In this document: piece by piece, positions 8,766 to 18,824 of the stretch
How positions within the stretch are numbered: the first letter of the stretch is position 1
How the letters are laid out: each line of letters opens with the position of its first letter
Assembly (NCBI RefSeq): GCF_036226405.1
Contig: NZ_CP108464.1
Coordinates: 6,138,001-6,202,000, forward strand
Source: Streptomyces sp. NBC_01260
GTDB lineage: Bacteria; Actinomycetota; Actinomycetes; Streptomycetales; Streptomycetaceae
Length of the DNA stretch: 64,000 nt
Direction: 5' to 3'
Notes under the pieces: model-generated
What the model saw: the letters and a program-made list of their open reading frames with translations, nothing else
Databases searched by the model: none
Told to the model about the DNA's origin: nothing
Made by a program: the position numbers and the translations under genes

Positions 8766-8992
8766 CGCACACCCCCTGCGCCGGAGCCGGAGGGGGTGTT
8801 CTGCCGGGCATGGAGGTCGGCGACCGCTTGGTCGGCAGCGGCTACCGCCGTGGCGAAGTCGTCCAGCGTGCTGGTGAATGCGGGATCGGTGGCGAGTATC
8901 GACCCGGCCCCGCTGACCAGCCACCACTGGCCGTCACGCAGCACGACCGGCGAGCGCGGCAGCCGCCCGGGACGCAGGGTGGGCGCGCTCAT
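8762..8992 (-). CDS. small hypothetical protein
   Basis: A 76-aa protein. A short beta-hairpin-like stretch ('PVVLRDGQWWLVSGAGSILA') is followed by one amphipathic helix ('FATAVAAADQAVADLHARQ'). It is translationally coupled at both ends, between the coupling protein and the DnaB-N gene. Its tight placement argues that it is expressed. Function unknown. Confidence 0.65.
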   Translation of the reverse strand: MSAPTLRPGRLPRSPVVLRDGQWWLVSGAGSILATDPAFTSTLDDFATAVAAADQAVADLHARQNTPSGSGAGGVR

Positions 8993-10777
8993 GCCGACAG
9001 CCCGAAGTCGTCGTGGCCGATGGTCTTCGCGAGGGCCCGTTCGGTGATCGCCTTCGTGGCGCGGGCCGAGGCCGGACCGACCACCTTGGCAAAGGGCTCC
9101 TTGTACCAGGGCTTGAGGTTGAGCATGGCGACCCGGATGCCGGTGGCCAGCAGCAGCACCTTGTTCTTGGGCAGGGCGCGGATCGCGTCGGGCGGCAGGA
9201 TGCGTTCGGTGCGCATGCTCACCGAGGTGGACTTGCCGCTCTCGCTGGTGGAGACCGAGGTGGTCTGGACGTCGTGGTCACCGACCTGCCTGCTGAGACG
9301 GTCGGCGAAGTCCGCGTCGTCGATGCCCGATCCGATGATCTTGACGGTGGCGGCGGAGTACAGGGCGTCCATGCCGGCCTCGCCCCAGCACCGCTGGCCC
9401 TGTCGGTAGGACTGCAGGATCGTCATGGGGATGACGCCCCGGCTGCCCAGGTGGCTGTACAGGTCCGGGAGATCCGAGATGCGGCACACGTTCGCGGCCT
9501 CGTCGAGGACGCACAGGGCGGGCGGGTCGAGCCGCCCGCCGGAGCGCTCGGCGACGATCACGGCCGCGCGCATCACGGCGTCGGCCGCCGCCGCGATGAT
9601 CGCGCTCGCGCTGCCGCCGCCGTCCTTGCTCAGCAGATACAGGGTGTCGCGGGAGGTGGCGAAGGCGAACGGCTGGAACTCGGGGAGGCCCTCGTTCGGG
9701 GTGACCCAGGCGGCGACATCGGGGTCGAGCAGGCAGCTCGCGTACTGCCGCGCCGTCTCGTAGATGCCGTCGCGGGTCTCGGTCGCACCGGAGACGGTGC
9801 CCTGGAGCTGGGCGGCGACCGCGTCGTGGCCGGCATCGGTGAGCAGGTCCACCGGGGTGCGGTCGGCCGGCATGGCGAGCCAGGCCAGGACGTCGGTGAT
9901 CGGCCGTCGGTGGCTGGCGGCGGCAAGGAACAGGGCGCCGAGGGTGTTGCTGGCGGCGGTGGACCAGAAGTCGGAGCCGCTGGACTCGTCCACACTCGCG
10001 GTGACGAAGTGCCCAGCCAGACGTTTCGCACCGGCCAGGTCGCGGGCGTCGGCCAGGATGTCCCACCACATCTCGCGCGGCTGGTGGGCGATCTGCTGGG
10101 GGTCGAGGGTCCAGATGGTGCCGACCTCGGCGCGGGCGTCCACTGTCGCGGTGAAGGCGTCGTTCGCGGCCTTGTTACTGGTCAGCAGGACCGGACCAGG
10201 GGCCGAGAGGATCGCGGGTATCGCGAGCCCGGAGGTCTTCCCGCTTCGGGGAGCCATGATCGCGACGATCACGTCCTCCCATGACGCGCGGACCTCCGCA
10301 CGACCGGGGTCGAGGGTGCCGAGCAGGATGCCGCGGTCAGCCGGAGCGACCTCTTTTCCCCTCCCGGCCGCCCAGGGACGGCCGCAGGCTCTTCGCCTTC
10401 GCGGTGATCTCCTTCTCCAGCAGCGGCGCCAGGTCGGCCTTGCGGGCGAGACTCGACTTGGAGCCGGCACGCCAGCGCATCCACAGCACCACGCCGGTGG
10501 TGGCCAGGGCCAGGGTGAGCAGGCCGGGCACGACGCGGGCGCCGACCAGCAGCGCGACGGTGCTCAGGGCCGGCCACAGCACCTCGGGGTGCAGCAGCGC
10601 GTCGGTGGCGTGGAACGGGGCCCAGGGCCCGGCGCCGAAGAAGGAATTACTGATGTTGCCGGTCAGCCAAGTCAGCGAGCCGAAGGCAAGCGCGATGCCG
10701 AGCAGACCGAAGAGGAGGTAGAGAAGAGCGTCCGAACTGGTGGTGGTCGAGGGTGCGCTGGTGCGGGGTGCAAGCAT
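8989..10777 (-). pseudogene. VirD4/TcpA-type conjugative coupling ATPase, split by a +1 frameshift
   Basis: The N-terminal piece (from ATG 10777; an alternative ATG with a good AGGAAG site is at 10846) has two membrane segments ('ALLYLLFGLLGIALAFGSL' and 'LTLALATTGVVLWMRW') and then 'LARKADLAPLLEKEITAKAK'. The frame ends after 'LRPSLGGREGK'. The protein continues one base over with 'EVAPADRGILLGTLDPG', Walker A 'IMAPRSGKTSGLAIPA', Walker B-like 'LCVLDEAANVCRISDLPDLY' and the C-terminal 'ILPPDAIRALPKNKVLLLA'. Dropping one A from the GGGGAAAA tract (10354-10361 on the plus strand) rejoins it to about 595 aa. The role in the family is to bring relaxosome DNA to the type IV channel at the inner membrane. 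If the shift is real the ICE cannot transfer itself; a sequencing error is equally likely. Confidence 0.85.
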
Positions 10778-11424
10778 GGTGAATCCTGGGAGTGAGCGCA
10801 GGTGAGGGATAGAGGGCGGGGCGTGTGCGGCTCTTCTGCTGGTCATCGAGACGCTTCCTGTTCGGGAAGGGAGCTGGCGGCCGCGCTATCGGGGAGCTTG
10901 GGGCGGCTGGGCTCGTTGATGCCTCTACGGATCTGGCGTGCCGGTGGTGGTCGATCACGGCCTCTGCCTTGAAGGGGGAGTAGCGAACGGCAACCCGGTG
11001 CTCGGGCTGGCAGAAAGACGATCCACAGGATCCGCGATTTGGCCTGGCCGGAATCCGCTGGTAAGAGCCCGGGGCAACACCGTTGCGTCAGCTTCGTGAG
11101 CGGCTGTCGGGGCAGTGGTCGAGAACTTCCAAGGGGTGGCAGCAGGCCATAAGCCCAAGGAAGAACCGGCAGAGAGAGCCGTTTGCGGCATCTGGGACGG
11201 ATCGGTTTATACCCAGCCCATCTGGCTTGAGAACATCCCACCGTCACCGCCGCGAGTCCGGTGAAACCCTGTCAACGTGTGTTGTTACTCCCGTAGCATT
11301 CGTCCCAGGTGGGGCGTGCTGTCCGGAGCGGGTGAGCGCACGTAGTGGTCCCTCTGAGTCGGGGAGCGCGTCCGCCCGGTTTCACCGAGGCGTCGGGACG
11401 GTCACGTTCCGGAGGAACGTCGTC
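10778..11424. other. intergenic junction between transfer operon and defence island
   Basis: About 650 bp between divergent genes. Nothing here looks convincingly coding: open frames on both strands have poor codon use and low-complexity translations. The part next to the coupling gene contains a short leader reading 'MTSRRAAHAPPS' in frame with it. The distal part should hold the promoter of the defence operon, and perhaps a promoter for the coupling protein, which is cut off from its upstream operon by the island. Confidence 0.5.
11270..11299 (+). promoter_or_regulatory. possible promoter of the GHKL-ATPase operon
   Basis: TGTCAA (11270-11275) and TAGCAT (11294-11299) are separated by 18 bp and lie about 125 bp upstream of the first defence gene. 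They resemble -35 and -10 boxes only loosely and were picked by eye; treat this as a weak candidate. Confidence 0.25.
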
Positions 11425-12927
11425 TTGGGGAAGCAGAGCCGGGCACACATGAAGTACGACATCGCCGCCCCCGAACCTGCCGGAATGGTGGCCTCGCTCA
11501 GCTCTCTGGGTTACTCGTTGCCGGCCGCCGTAGCCGACCTTGTGGACAACAGCATCGCGGTCGAGGCCCGGACCATCGACGTGGAGTTCACCTGGGCCGG
11601 AGCCGACTCGTGGATGGCGGTGGTCGACGATGGCTGGGGCATGACCGTCAAGGAACTTGTCACCGCCATGACGGTGGCCGCCCGCGGTCCCGCGACTCCA
11701 CGGTCAGCCACCGATCTGGGTCGGTTCGGCGTCGGCCTCAAGTCCGCCTCGTTCTCCCAGGCCAGACAGCTCACCGTGAGTTCGTCCAAAGCCGGCGGAC
11801 AGTGGCACACGCGAACCTGGGACCTGGACGTCGTCGAACAGTCCGGACAGTGGCGGCTGCTCCACGGCGCGGACACCGACACCGCTGTCGTGCTGGACCG
11901 GCTCCGCAGGGATGCCGACCACGGCACGATCGTCCTCTGGCGGAGGCTCAACGGATACCACGCCGCCGACGTCAGCACCGGTGACGAGCGAACCCAGAGA
12001 CAGTTCTACGCCGAGGCGGCGCGCACCGAGTCGCACCTCGGTATGGTCTTCGCCCGGTTCCTCACCGGTGCCCGGCGTCGTGACCTGAGGATCCGAGGCA
12101 ACGCGGTGAGACCGTGGGACCCCTTCCTGCGTCACCACCCGTCGGTGCAACCCCTCCAGCCGGAGGAACTCCCACTGAGCGGCGGTCTGGTGAGGGTCGA
12201 GGCGTTCATCCTCCCAGGTGCCCACCGCCTCACTTCGGAGGAGTACGACCAGGCTGCCGGCCCTGAAGGGTGGCTTGATCAGCAGGGCTTCTACGTGTAT
12301 CGACGTAACCGACTGATCCTGGCCGGTGACTGGCTGGGGCAACGTGGGATGCGCCGTGAGGAGAAATACAACCTTGCACGTATCGCCGTCGACATCCCGG
12401 CCGAGACGGACGCCGAGTGGAGCGTCGACGTGAGGAAGTCGAGCGTCGTCCCGCCCGTCGCGCTCCGGACGCATCTCAACCGCATCGCGCGTAAGGCCCG
12501 GGCGACCGCGGCGGACGTGCTCCGGTACCGGGGGCAGGTTGCCGCGCGCACTCACGGCGACCCTCTCTCGTACGCGTGGCTCGTACGCCGCTCCGAGGAC
12601 AAGGTCACCTGCAAGATCAACCGTAGCCACCCACTGGTTCAGGCTGCCATACGGCCGGGTGGAAACAGCAGTACGGACGTGCGCGCCTTGATCCGTCTCC
12701 TCGAGGAGACGATCCCCGTCACCGCGCTGCGGGTGATGCACGAGACCGACAGCAGCGACGATCCGGAACCGTTCGGAGGCCCGGGCCCGGCCGACGACTC
12801 GGCGGTCGAGGTCGCGCAGCGCATCTACGAGTCCCTGGTCACGGGCGGCCGTTCGCCGGCCGCGGCCAAGGAACGTCTTCGGACCATGCCGCCCTTCGAT
12901 CAACTGCAAGGCTTCTGGAGTAGGTGA
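11425..12927 (+). CDS. MORC/MutL-like GHKL ATPase of Mza-type defence system
   Basis: A 500-aa protein with the Bergerat ATP-binding fold. The N-box is 'AVADLVDNSIAVEA' (residues about 36-48, with Asp where many relatives have the catalytic Glu), the G1 box 'DDGWGM' (68-73) and the G2 box 'GRFGVGLKSAS' (99-109). The rest resembles MORC-like/MutL-like bacterial ATPases linked to restriction systems. I prefer the TTG at 11425, which has GGAGGA 8 nt upstream, over the ATG at 11449, which has no clear site. It is the first gene of a plus-strand operon with Z1, DUF4420 and AIPR genes, the combination known as Mza. Its likely role is an ATP-driven DNA clamp that senses or loops foreign DNA. It ends 62 bp before the Z1 gene. 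Confidence 0.85.
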   Translation: MGKQSRAHMKYDIAAPEPAGMVASLSSLGYSLPAAVADLVDNSIAVEARTIDVEFTWAGADSWMAVVDDGWGMTVKELVTAMTVAARGPATPRSATDLGRFGVGLKSASFSQARQLTVSSSKAGGQWHTRTWDLDVVEQSGQWRLLHGADTDTAVVLDRLRRDADHGTIVLWRRLNGYHAADVSTGDERTQRQFYAEAARTESHLGMVFARFLTGARRRDLRIRGNAVRPWDPFLRHHPSVQPLQPEELPLSGGLVRVEAFILPGAHRLTSEEYDQAAGPEGWLDQQGFYVYRRNRLILAGDWLGQRGMRREEKYNLARIAVDIPAETDAEWSVDVRKSSVVPPVALRTHLNRIARKARATAADVLRYRGQVAARTHGDPLSYAWLVRRSEDKVTCKINRSHPLVQAAIRPGGNSSTDVRALIRLLEETIPVTALRVMHETDSSDDPEPFGGPGPADDSAVEVAQRIYESLVTGGRSPAAAKERLRTMPPFDQLQGFWSR

Positions 12928-12989
12928 CAGGTTGTCAGTGACCATCCATAAGCTCTCAGTCACCGACTTCGCCCGACCGGAGGTTTTAC

Positions 12990-15758
12990 ATGAGCGACTT
13001 TCCCGACGACCCGATGGCCAAGGCCAGGCGCCTGGTTCTCAGTTTCCTGCCCCAGGATCGGCAGCCCAAGTCCGAGGAGATCCACAACGCGGTCAACAGC
13101 ATCTACGGCATGCTGGCTGCGCAGGGTGCGCCCGTTGACCGGGATCAGCTGGTCAAGGAGATCGAGGCCCTGACAGTGGTGTTCCAGGAGCGTTCCCTCG
13201 CCCTCACCGAGCACGAGGGGCACGAACCCTGGCTGCCCGAAGCGAAGAACGATCGAGACTGGGACTTCTGGGAGCGCTACCGCAGGTACCTCGAGGACGT
13301 CGTCAGCCTTCCACCCGGGGTCGTACGTCGGCTGGACCAGAGCTCGGACGACGTACTGAGCCAGCTGGAGGATCCACGCCGTACCGGACCGTGGCGTCGC
13401 AGAGGCCTGGTCATCGGCCAGGTGCAGTCCGGAAAGACCGGGCAGTACATCGGGCTCACGGCGAAGGCGGTGGACGCCGGATACCGTTTTGTCGTGGTGC
13501 TCGCGGGTATCCACAACGACCTCCGAAGCCAGACACAGCTACGGATCGACGAGGGGCTCTTGGGCTTCGACACCCAGAACCAGAGCCGATCGGACGAGAA
13601 CGGGCGGTCTCGCGCCATAGGCGTGGGCAGGATGCCGTTGGTGAAGAAACTCAAAATCGCCTCACCCACCAACAGCGGTGAGAAGGGGGACTTCGGTCTG
13701 GCGACGGCGAAGGCGATCAACTTTCCCCTTGGGGACTTCCCCGTAGTTCTCGTCGTCAAGAAGCACTACAAGATCCTCGAATACGTACGCCAGTGGGTGC
13801 TGGACGTGCACGGCGTCGAGGACGAGAACGGCGCCAAGGTCATCAGCGACCTGCCTCTGTTCGTCATCGACGACGAAGCCGACAACGCCTCCATCAACAC
13901 CGTGCGTGACCCGGAGGCTGACCCGACCAAGACCAACGCGGCCATCCGGAAGCTCATGAAGAGCTTCGACAAGTCGGCCTACGTGGGCTACACGGCCACG
14001 CCGTTCGCCAACATCTACATCGACCCCGAGGCAGACAACTCGGAGGCGGGCGAGGACCTCTTCCCCGCCAGCTTCATCCGCAGCCTGCCGTCCCCGTCGA
14101 ACTACCTCGGTCCCGAGCGGGTTTTCGGACTCCAGGTGGAGGACGAGGACGAGGCCGACGTTCAGGCCCTCCCGCTCGTTCGGCACGTGGACGACAGTGA
14201 CGCCTGGCTCCCCTCCAGTCACAAGTCGGGCGACGCTCCCACCGGAGACCTCCCTGACTCCCTACGTGAAGCGATCCTCTCGTTCGTGCTCACCTGCGCC
14301 GCTCGCCGGGCCCGGGCGCAGACGAAGGTCCACAACTCGATGCTGGTGCACGTAACCCGTTTCACCGCCGTCCAGCACCTGGTGCAGGAGCAGGTGCTGG
14401 ACTACCGGCACCTCATCGAGGACATGATGCGAGATCGCTACGGAAAGGGGCCGCAGATCCGTGAGGAGTTCCGCGCCCTCTGGGAGCGGGACTTCATCCC
14501 CACCACGGGCTGCTTCGAACCCGAGCAGGCCGAGCGCCTGACCTGGGAGCAGGTTTCCGACCAGATCCTTCCGGCTCTTCGGAAGATCCAGGTCAAGACC
14601 GTGAACGGTTCCTCCAAAGACGCACTCGACTACTACGACAACCGCAGGAGCGGCCTTTCGGTGATCGCCATCGGAGGGCAGAAACTCTCCCGAGGTCTCA
14701 CTCTGGAGGGCCTGACGGTCAGCTACTACCTGCGGCCGTCGAAGACGTACGACACGCTGTTGCAGATGGGCCGGTGGTTCGGGTACCGCCCCGGTTACGA
14801 GGACCTGTGCCGCCTCTACACCATGCCGTCCCTCGAGGACGCCTACGTGGAGGTCACGGCCGCCACGGACGAACTACGCAGGGAGGTCGAGGAGATGGCG
14901 ACGCTCGGACTCACTCCGACGCAGTTCGGCCTGAAGGTGCGGTCCTCCTCTCTCAAACTTACCGTGACCGCACGCAACAAGATGCGGAACAGCACGAAGG
15001 TCACACTGAGTTACTCCGGTGAGGGGCCGGAAACCGTGATCTTCAAGCTCGCCAAGAGCACCGTCGAGCACAACTTCCAGGCCCTGGAAACGCTCATTCA
15101 CCGCATGGACGCGATTGCCGAGCCAGTTCCGGCTGAGACGCCGAACGGCAAGGTCAGGTGGAACGGTGTGCCGGCAGAGATCATCTCCGAGTTCCTGAGC
15201 ACCTACGAGACCGACCGTATGGCCCAGCGCGTCCGGCCGAGGCTGATCGCGAAGTACGTGGATCAGTGCACGAAGGTCGGAGAGCTCGGCAGTTGGACGG
15301 TCTGTCTGGTCGGCAGCACGAGGTCAGAGCTGCCACCTCACGAAATCGCCGGGCACACGGTCGGCCTCGTTAAGCGTGGGTCGCTCAACCCCAAGTACAG
15401 GGCCGAGGGCCGTTACACGATCCGCAGGGTACTCAGCCCGCCGGACGAGATGATCGGCCTCGACCCCGACCAGAAGGATGCGGCCCGCAAAGCCGCTGAG
15501 CGGGCGGCGAAGGAGAAAGAGACGCCCAAGACGCCAGCCGGGCCGTACATCCGACGACAGCGGCGCACCGACCAGGGGCTGCTGCTCGTCTACCCCATCG
15601 CGGTGCCGGACGCCTCCGAGGCCGGCCAGCCGACGCCGCTCGTGGGATTCCAGCTGAGCTTTCCGCACTCCGAGTACCAGTCCAAGACCGAGTACGAGGC
15701 CAACTCCGTCTGGCTGCAGGAGGACATCTACACCAAGGACGAGGAGGACGACGCGTGA
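12990..15758 (+). CDS. Z1-domain superfamily 2 helicase-like ATPase
   Basis: A 922-aa protein with a clear ribosome site (GGAGG) 8 nt before ATG. Walker A is 'GQVQSGKTGQYIG' (about 143-155), motif II 'VIDDEADNASIN' (292-303) and motif III-like 'GYTATPFAN' (333-341). The Z1 domain begins near residue 400 and includes 'GGQKLSRGLTLEGLTVSYY' and 'LLQMGRWFGYRPGYEDLCRL' near residues 565-605, the motif VI arginine region. Z1 proteins are found only in restriction-like defence operons, next to MutL/MORC ATPases. It is expected to be the translocase of the complex. The C-terminal 150 residues ('KAAERAAKEKETPKTPAGPY') are charged. Its stop overlaps the next GTG (GTGA). Confidence 0.9.
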   Translation: MSDFPDDPMAKARRLVLSFLPQDRQPKSEEIHNAVNSIYGMLAAQGAPVDRDQLVKEIEALTVVFQERSLALTEHEGHEPWLPEAKNDRDWDFWERYRRYLEDVVSLPPGVVRRLDQSSDDVLSQLEDPRRTGPWRRRGLVIGQVQSGKTGQYIGLTAKAVDAGYRFVVVLAGIHNDLRSQTQLRIDEGLLGFDTQNQSRSDENGRSRAIGVGRMPLVKKLKIASPTNSGEKGDFGLATAKAINFPLGDFPVVLVVKKHYKILEYVRQWVLDVHGVEDENGAKVISDLPLFVIDDEADNASINTVRDPEADPTKTNAAIRKLMKSFDKSAYVGYTATPFANIYIDPEADNSEAGEDLFPASFIRSLPSPSNYLGPERVFGLQVEDEDEADVQALPLVRHVDDSDAWLPSSHKSGDAPTGDLPDSLREAILSFVLTCAARRARAQTKVHNSMLVHVTRFTAVQHLVQEQVLDYRHLIEDMMRDRYGKGPQIREEFRALWERDFIPTTGCFEPEQAERLTWEQVSDQILPALRKIQVKTVNGSSKDALDYYDNRRSGLSVIAIGGQKLSRGLTLEGLTVSYYLRPSKTYDTLLQMGRWFGYRPGYEDLCRLYTMPSLEDAYVEVTAATDELRREVEEMATLGLTPTQFGLKVRSSSLKLTVTARNKMRNSTKVTLSYSGEGPETVIFKLAKSTVEHNFQALETLIHRMDAIAEPVPAETPNGKVRWNGVPAEIISEFLSTYETDRMAQRVRPRLIAKYVDQCTKVGELGSWTVCLVGSTRSELPPHEIAGHTVGLVKRGSLNPKYRAEGRYTIRRVLSPPDEMIGLDPDQKDAARKAAERAAKEKETPKTPAGPYIRRQRRTDQGLLLVYPIAVPDASEAGQPTPLVGFQLSFPHSEYQSKTEYEANSVWLQEDIYTKDEEDDA

Positions 15759-16774
15759 CGATCACCGGGGTCACCGAGGACGAATGGCGGGAGCTGGAGA
15801 GTCCGCAGGACACCCCGGGTCGCTCCAGTATCCGCATGTACCCGGACTCCCCCCTCGACATCTTCCTCTCGGTCGCCCACCCAGGTCGACAGCGCATGCT
15901 GGTACTCCGTACGGACGCGCGTTCCGCGGATCCCGTGGTGCGGTCGGTCGGCCGCCTGCCCCGGGCCGCCGGGATCGAGATGAGCCTGAGCGCGGTGTCC
16001 CGCCTGGAGTACGAGCTGCAGGTGATCCTGACCGAGAAGGCCCTGCGGGAGGTGTTCAACCCGCTGGTGGCCGACGTGGCCGCCACCGCCCAGGCGGCGT
16101 CAGGAGCCGCTGACGCCCTGGGCGCCGCCGTGGCACGCTTCGGCAGGTGGCAGGACCTGTTGCGTGCCGTTGGGACGGACGGCCTCGGTGTCGAGGCACG
16201 GCGCGGGTTGTACGGTGAACTCCTTCTGCTTGGGGACACCCTGATCGCGGAGCTCTCCCAGTCCGAGGCGGTCGACGCCTGGACCGGCCCCGCAGGGGCG
16301 AACCAGGACTTCCAGCTGTCGGGCGTGGCCATCGAGACCAAGGCCAGCACAGCCAAGCGGCCCCGGAACATCGCGATCGCGAGTGAGCGACAGCTGGATG
16401 ACACCGGCACCCCGGCCCTGCTTCTCGCCCTCGCACAGCTGGACGAGCGGCGGGGAGGTTCTGGCGAGAGTCTGAACCGACGCGTCGAGCACATCCGGCA
16501 ACAGCTCACCAACTCCGCAGCTCGTGTCCGGTTCGACGGCCTGCTCATCCAGGCCGGATACCTGCCGGCGCACCGGGACCACTACGACGAGCCCCGGTAC
16601 ACCGTGCGGGACCTGCGCTTCTGGCACGTGCGGGAGGGTTTCCCCAGACTGACCGAGTCCGACCTTCCCGAGGGAGTCGGTGACTGCTCGTACCACGTGA
16701 GTACCTCGGGACTGGACGCCTTCCGTGCCCAGATCGACGAGGTACGTGAGCTGATCGGTGGGACCGATGCCTGA
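15755..16774 (+). CDS. DUF4420 PD-(D/E)xK motif protein (putative nuclease)
   Basis: A 339-aa protein of the PF14390-type family. The signature is 'GLYGELLLLGDTLIAE' (151-166) then 'AWTGPAGANQDFQLSGVAIE' and 'TKAS'. Asp185, Glu194 and Lys196 make the D...ExK active site of PD-(D/E)xK nucleases. It starts with GTG overlapping the Z1 stop and ends 8 bp inside the AIPR gene. In Mza-type systems this subunit is the best candidate for DNA cleavage. No truncation or odd composition is seen. Confidence 0.9.
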   Translation: MTITGVTEDEWRELESPQDTPGRSSIRMYPDSPLDIFLSVAHPGRQRMLVLRTDARSADPVVRSVGRLPRAAGIEMSLSAVSRLEYELQVILTEKALREVFNPLVADVAATAQAASGAADALGAAVARFGRWQDLLRAVGTDGLGVEARRGLYGELLLLGDTLIAELSQSEAVDAWTGPAGANQDFQLSGVAIETKASTAKRPRNIAIASERQLDDTGTPALLLALAQLDERRGGSGESLNRRVEHIRQQLTNSAARVRFDGLLIQAGYLPAHRDHYDEPRYTVRDLRFWHVREGFPRLTESDLPEGVGDCSYHVSTSGLDAFRAQIDEVRELIGGTDA

Positions 16775-18776
16775 GCTGGACCTGGAGGGGTTCTCCCGCA
16801 GCCTGGTCGCCGACGTCCAGGCGACGGCGGACGCCGAGGGGACGACGACCCCCGAGGCGTTCACTCGGCAGGTCTTCGAAGACCTCGAGCAAGCCGGTGT
16901 CGTGTCCAACACCTTCACCGCCTATCACAAGGCGCACGGACATGAGGTCCACGGCTACGGAACCGGGGAGTCGGGCGCGTCCCTGGACCTGTTCGTCACG
17001 GACTTCCATCTGGCACCGCTGGAGAGCAAGCTCACCAAAGCGCAGACCGAGGCGTTCTTCAGACGACTGCTGACCTTCGCGGTCCGGTGCGGTGACGGGC
17101 TGCAGCAGCACATCGACGAGTCGTTCGACGTGTACGACATGTGCGTGGCGGTGGAGAAGTCGCTCACCGAGGTACAGCGGATCAGGCTCTTCCTGCTCAG
17201 CAACCGTGTCGGCACCTTCACCGAGGTACCGGCGTCGGAGCTTGACGGCCTTCCGGTGACCCACGAGGTGTGGGATCTGGCCCGCCTGCACCGCCACGCG
17301 ACGTCGGGCTCGCTCGGTGAGCCCATCGTGGTTCCCTTCCTCCCGCCTCTTCCCTGCGTCTCCGCGCCCTCCTCGGAGGAGGACCACTCCGTTGCTCTGG
17401 CCGTGGTACCCGGGCAGATGCTCGCGGAGCTGTACGCAGAGCACGGCACACGGCTCCTGGAGCTGAACGTCCGTTCCTTCCTCCAGACCCGCGGCTCGGT
17501 CAACAGAGGAATCCGGGAGACCCTCCTGCACGCCCCTGGCCGGTTCCTGGCTTACAACAACGGGATAACCGCGACGGCGTCACAGGTCGACTTCGTGACC
17601 GGCCCGAACGGTGTGCCCACCCACATCTCAGGGATCCACGGTCTGCAGATCGTCAACGGGGGCCAGACGACCGCTTCGCTCCACTACGCGCTCACCCGCG
17701 ACAAGGTCGATCTGTCCGACGTGCGGGTGCAGATGAAGCTGACGGAGGTGGCCCCTGACCGCCTCGCCGAGATCGTTCCGAAGATCTCGGAGTACTCCAA
17801 CACACAGAACCGGGTGACCCAGGTCGACTTCAGCTCCAATCACGACTACCACGTGGAGGTTCAGCGGATCACCCGATCGCTGTGGGCCCCGGTGGCGGGC
17901 GGCAGTGGTCAGGAGACCCACTGGTTCTACGAACGCGCACGTGGCCAGTACACGGACGAGCTGGCCAAGGCCCGGACTCCCGCGCGCCAGCGCCAGTTCA
18001 AGAAGCTCAACCCGACGAGACAGAAGTTCACCAAGGCAGACCTCGCCAAGTTCGTCCACTCCTGGCACCGGCTCCCGTACCTGGTCAGCCGTGGCGCCCA
18101 GAAGAACTTCGTGGAGTTCATGCTGCGCATCGAGGAGGCTCCACCCCGCGTGGACCTCCAGTACTGCCAGAGGGTGATCGCCATGGCGATCCTGTTCAAG
18201 GCAATTGACCGCATCGCCGCGATCCAGGGGGCCGGCAGCCACAAGAGCATGATCACCACTTACACAGCGGCGCGCCTCTCCCTGGCTACGGACCGCCGGA
18301 TCGATCTGGACCGGATCTGGCGCGACCAAGCGATCACTCCCGTCCTGGAGGCCGCCATCCACGACCTGTGCCCTCGGGTCATACGGGCGGTCACGACCCC
18401 CCGGGAGGGGAACCACGTCGGGGAATGGGCCAAGAAAGCGGTCTGCTGGGACGCGGTCTCCACAGTCCGCTGGACGGTGCCACGTGCTCTGTCGGCGGAG
18501 CTGCTCGACAGCCCTCTGGACGAAGCCGCACTCTCCGGGGGTACCGGAACCGAAACGGGAGCAGCCGAGGAGGCGGCGCTGGTTCCGGCCGACGAGTGGT
18601 ACGCGATCGAACGCTGGGCCAAGGAGACACGCGCACTCGAACCGTGGCAGCGTCAGCTGGCACAGTTCGTAGGCAGGCGACTCGAACTGGAACAGGAGAT
18701 CCCCGAGGCTCATGCGGCCCAAGCGATGCACACCCGTACCGAGGCGCTGCGCCTGGGCTTCAATCCCGTCCCGTAG
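16767..18776 (+). CDS. AIPR family (abortive infection phage resistance) protein
   Basis: A 669-aa protein with the conserved AIPR core near residues 250-310: 'GRFLAYNNGITATASQVDF' and 'GLQIVNGGQTTASLHYAL'. Further conserved sequence follows ('ISEYSNTQNRVTQVDFSSN', 'KFTKADLAKFVHSWHRLPYL'). AIPR proteins accompany MORC-like/Z1 operons and also some Abi loci; a nuclease role is suspected but not shown here. The ATG at 16767 lies 8 bp before the stop of the DUF4420 gene, with GGTGG just upstream; a GTG at 16758 is possible. It is the last gene of the four-gene operon, followed at once by a strong hairpin. Confidence 0.9.
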   Translation: MPELDLEGFSRSLVADVQATADAEGTTTPEAFTRQVFEDLEQAGVVSNTFTAYHKAHGHEVHGYGTGESGASLDLFVTDFHLAPLESKLTKAQTEAFFRRLLTFAVRCGDGLQQHIDESFDVYDMCVAVEKSLTEVQRIRLFLLSNRVGTFTEVPASELDGLPVTHEVWDLARLHRHATSGSLGEPIVVPFLPPLPCVSAPSSEEDHSVALAVVPGQMLAELYAEHGTRLLELNVRSFLQTRGSVNRGIRETLLHAPGRFLAYNNGITATASQVDFVTGPNGVPTHISGIHGLQIVNGGQTTASLHYALTRDKVDLSDVRVQMKLTEVAPDRLAEIVPKISEYSNTQNRVTQVDFSSNHDYHVEVQRITRSLWAPVAGGSGQETHWFYERARGQYTDELAKARTPARQRQFKKLNPTRQKFTKADLAKFVHSWHRLPYLVSRGAQKNFVEFMLRIEEAPPRVDLQYCQRVIAMAILFKAIDRIAAIQGAGSHKSMITTYTAARLSLATDRRIDLDRIWRDQAITPVLEAAIHDLCPRVIRAVTTPREGNHVGEWAKKAVCWDAVSTVRWTVPRALSAELLDSPLDEAALSGGTGTETGAAEEAALVPADEWYAIERWAKETRALEPWQRQLAQFVGRRLELEQEIPEAHAAQAMHTRTEALRLGFNPVP

Positions 18777-18778
18777 AC

Positions 18779-18813
18779 GTCGGGTTCGGGTGCGACGCTG
18801 CCCCGAACCCGAC
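18779..18813 (+). terminator. terminator after the AIPR gene
   Basis: GTCGGGTTCGGG (18779-18790) pairs over 12 bp with CCCGAACCCGAC (18802-18813). It starts 3 bp after the AIPR stop and separates the four-gene operon from the convergent AbrB-like gene; it could serve both strands. Confidence 0.75.
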
Positions 18814-18824
18814 ATATCACGGGT

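Noticed and set aside
10350-10362. Programmed ribosomal frameshift to make the coupling protein
   Set aside because: The needed shift is +1 at a homopolymer, and the same kind of break occurs in unrelated genes here. Error or decay is simpler.
10843-11247. 134-codon open frame on the minus strand between the coupling gene and the defence operon
   Set aside because: Low-complexity translation, poor codon bias and no ribosome site; it overlaps the expected promoter region.
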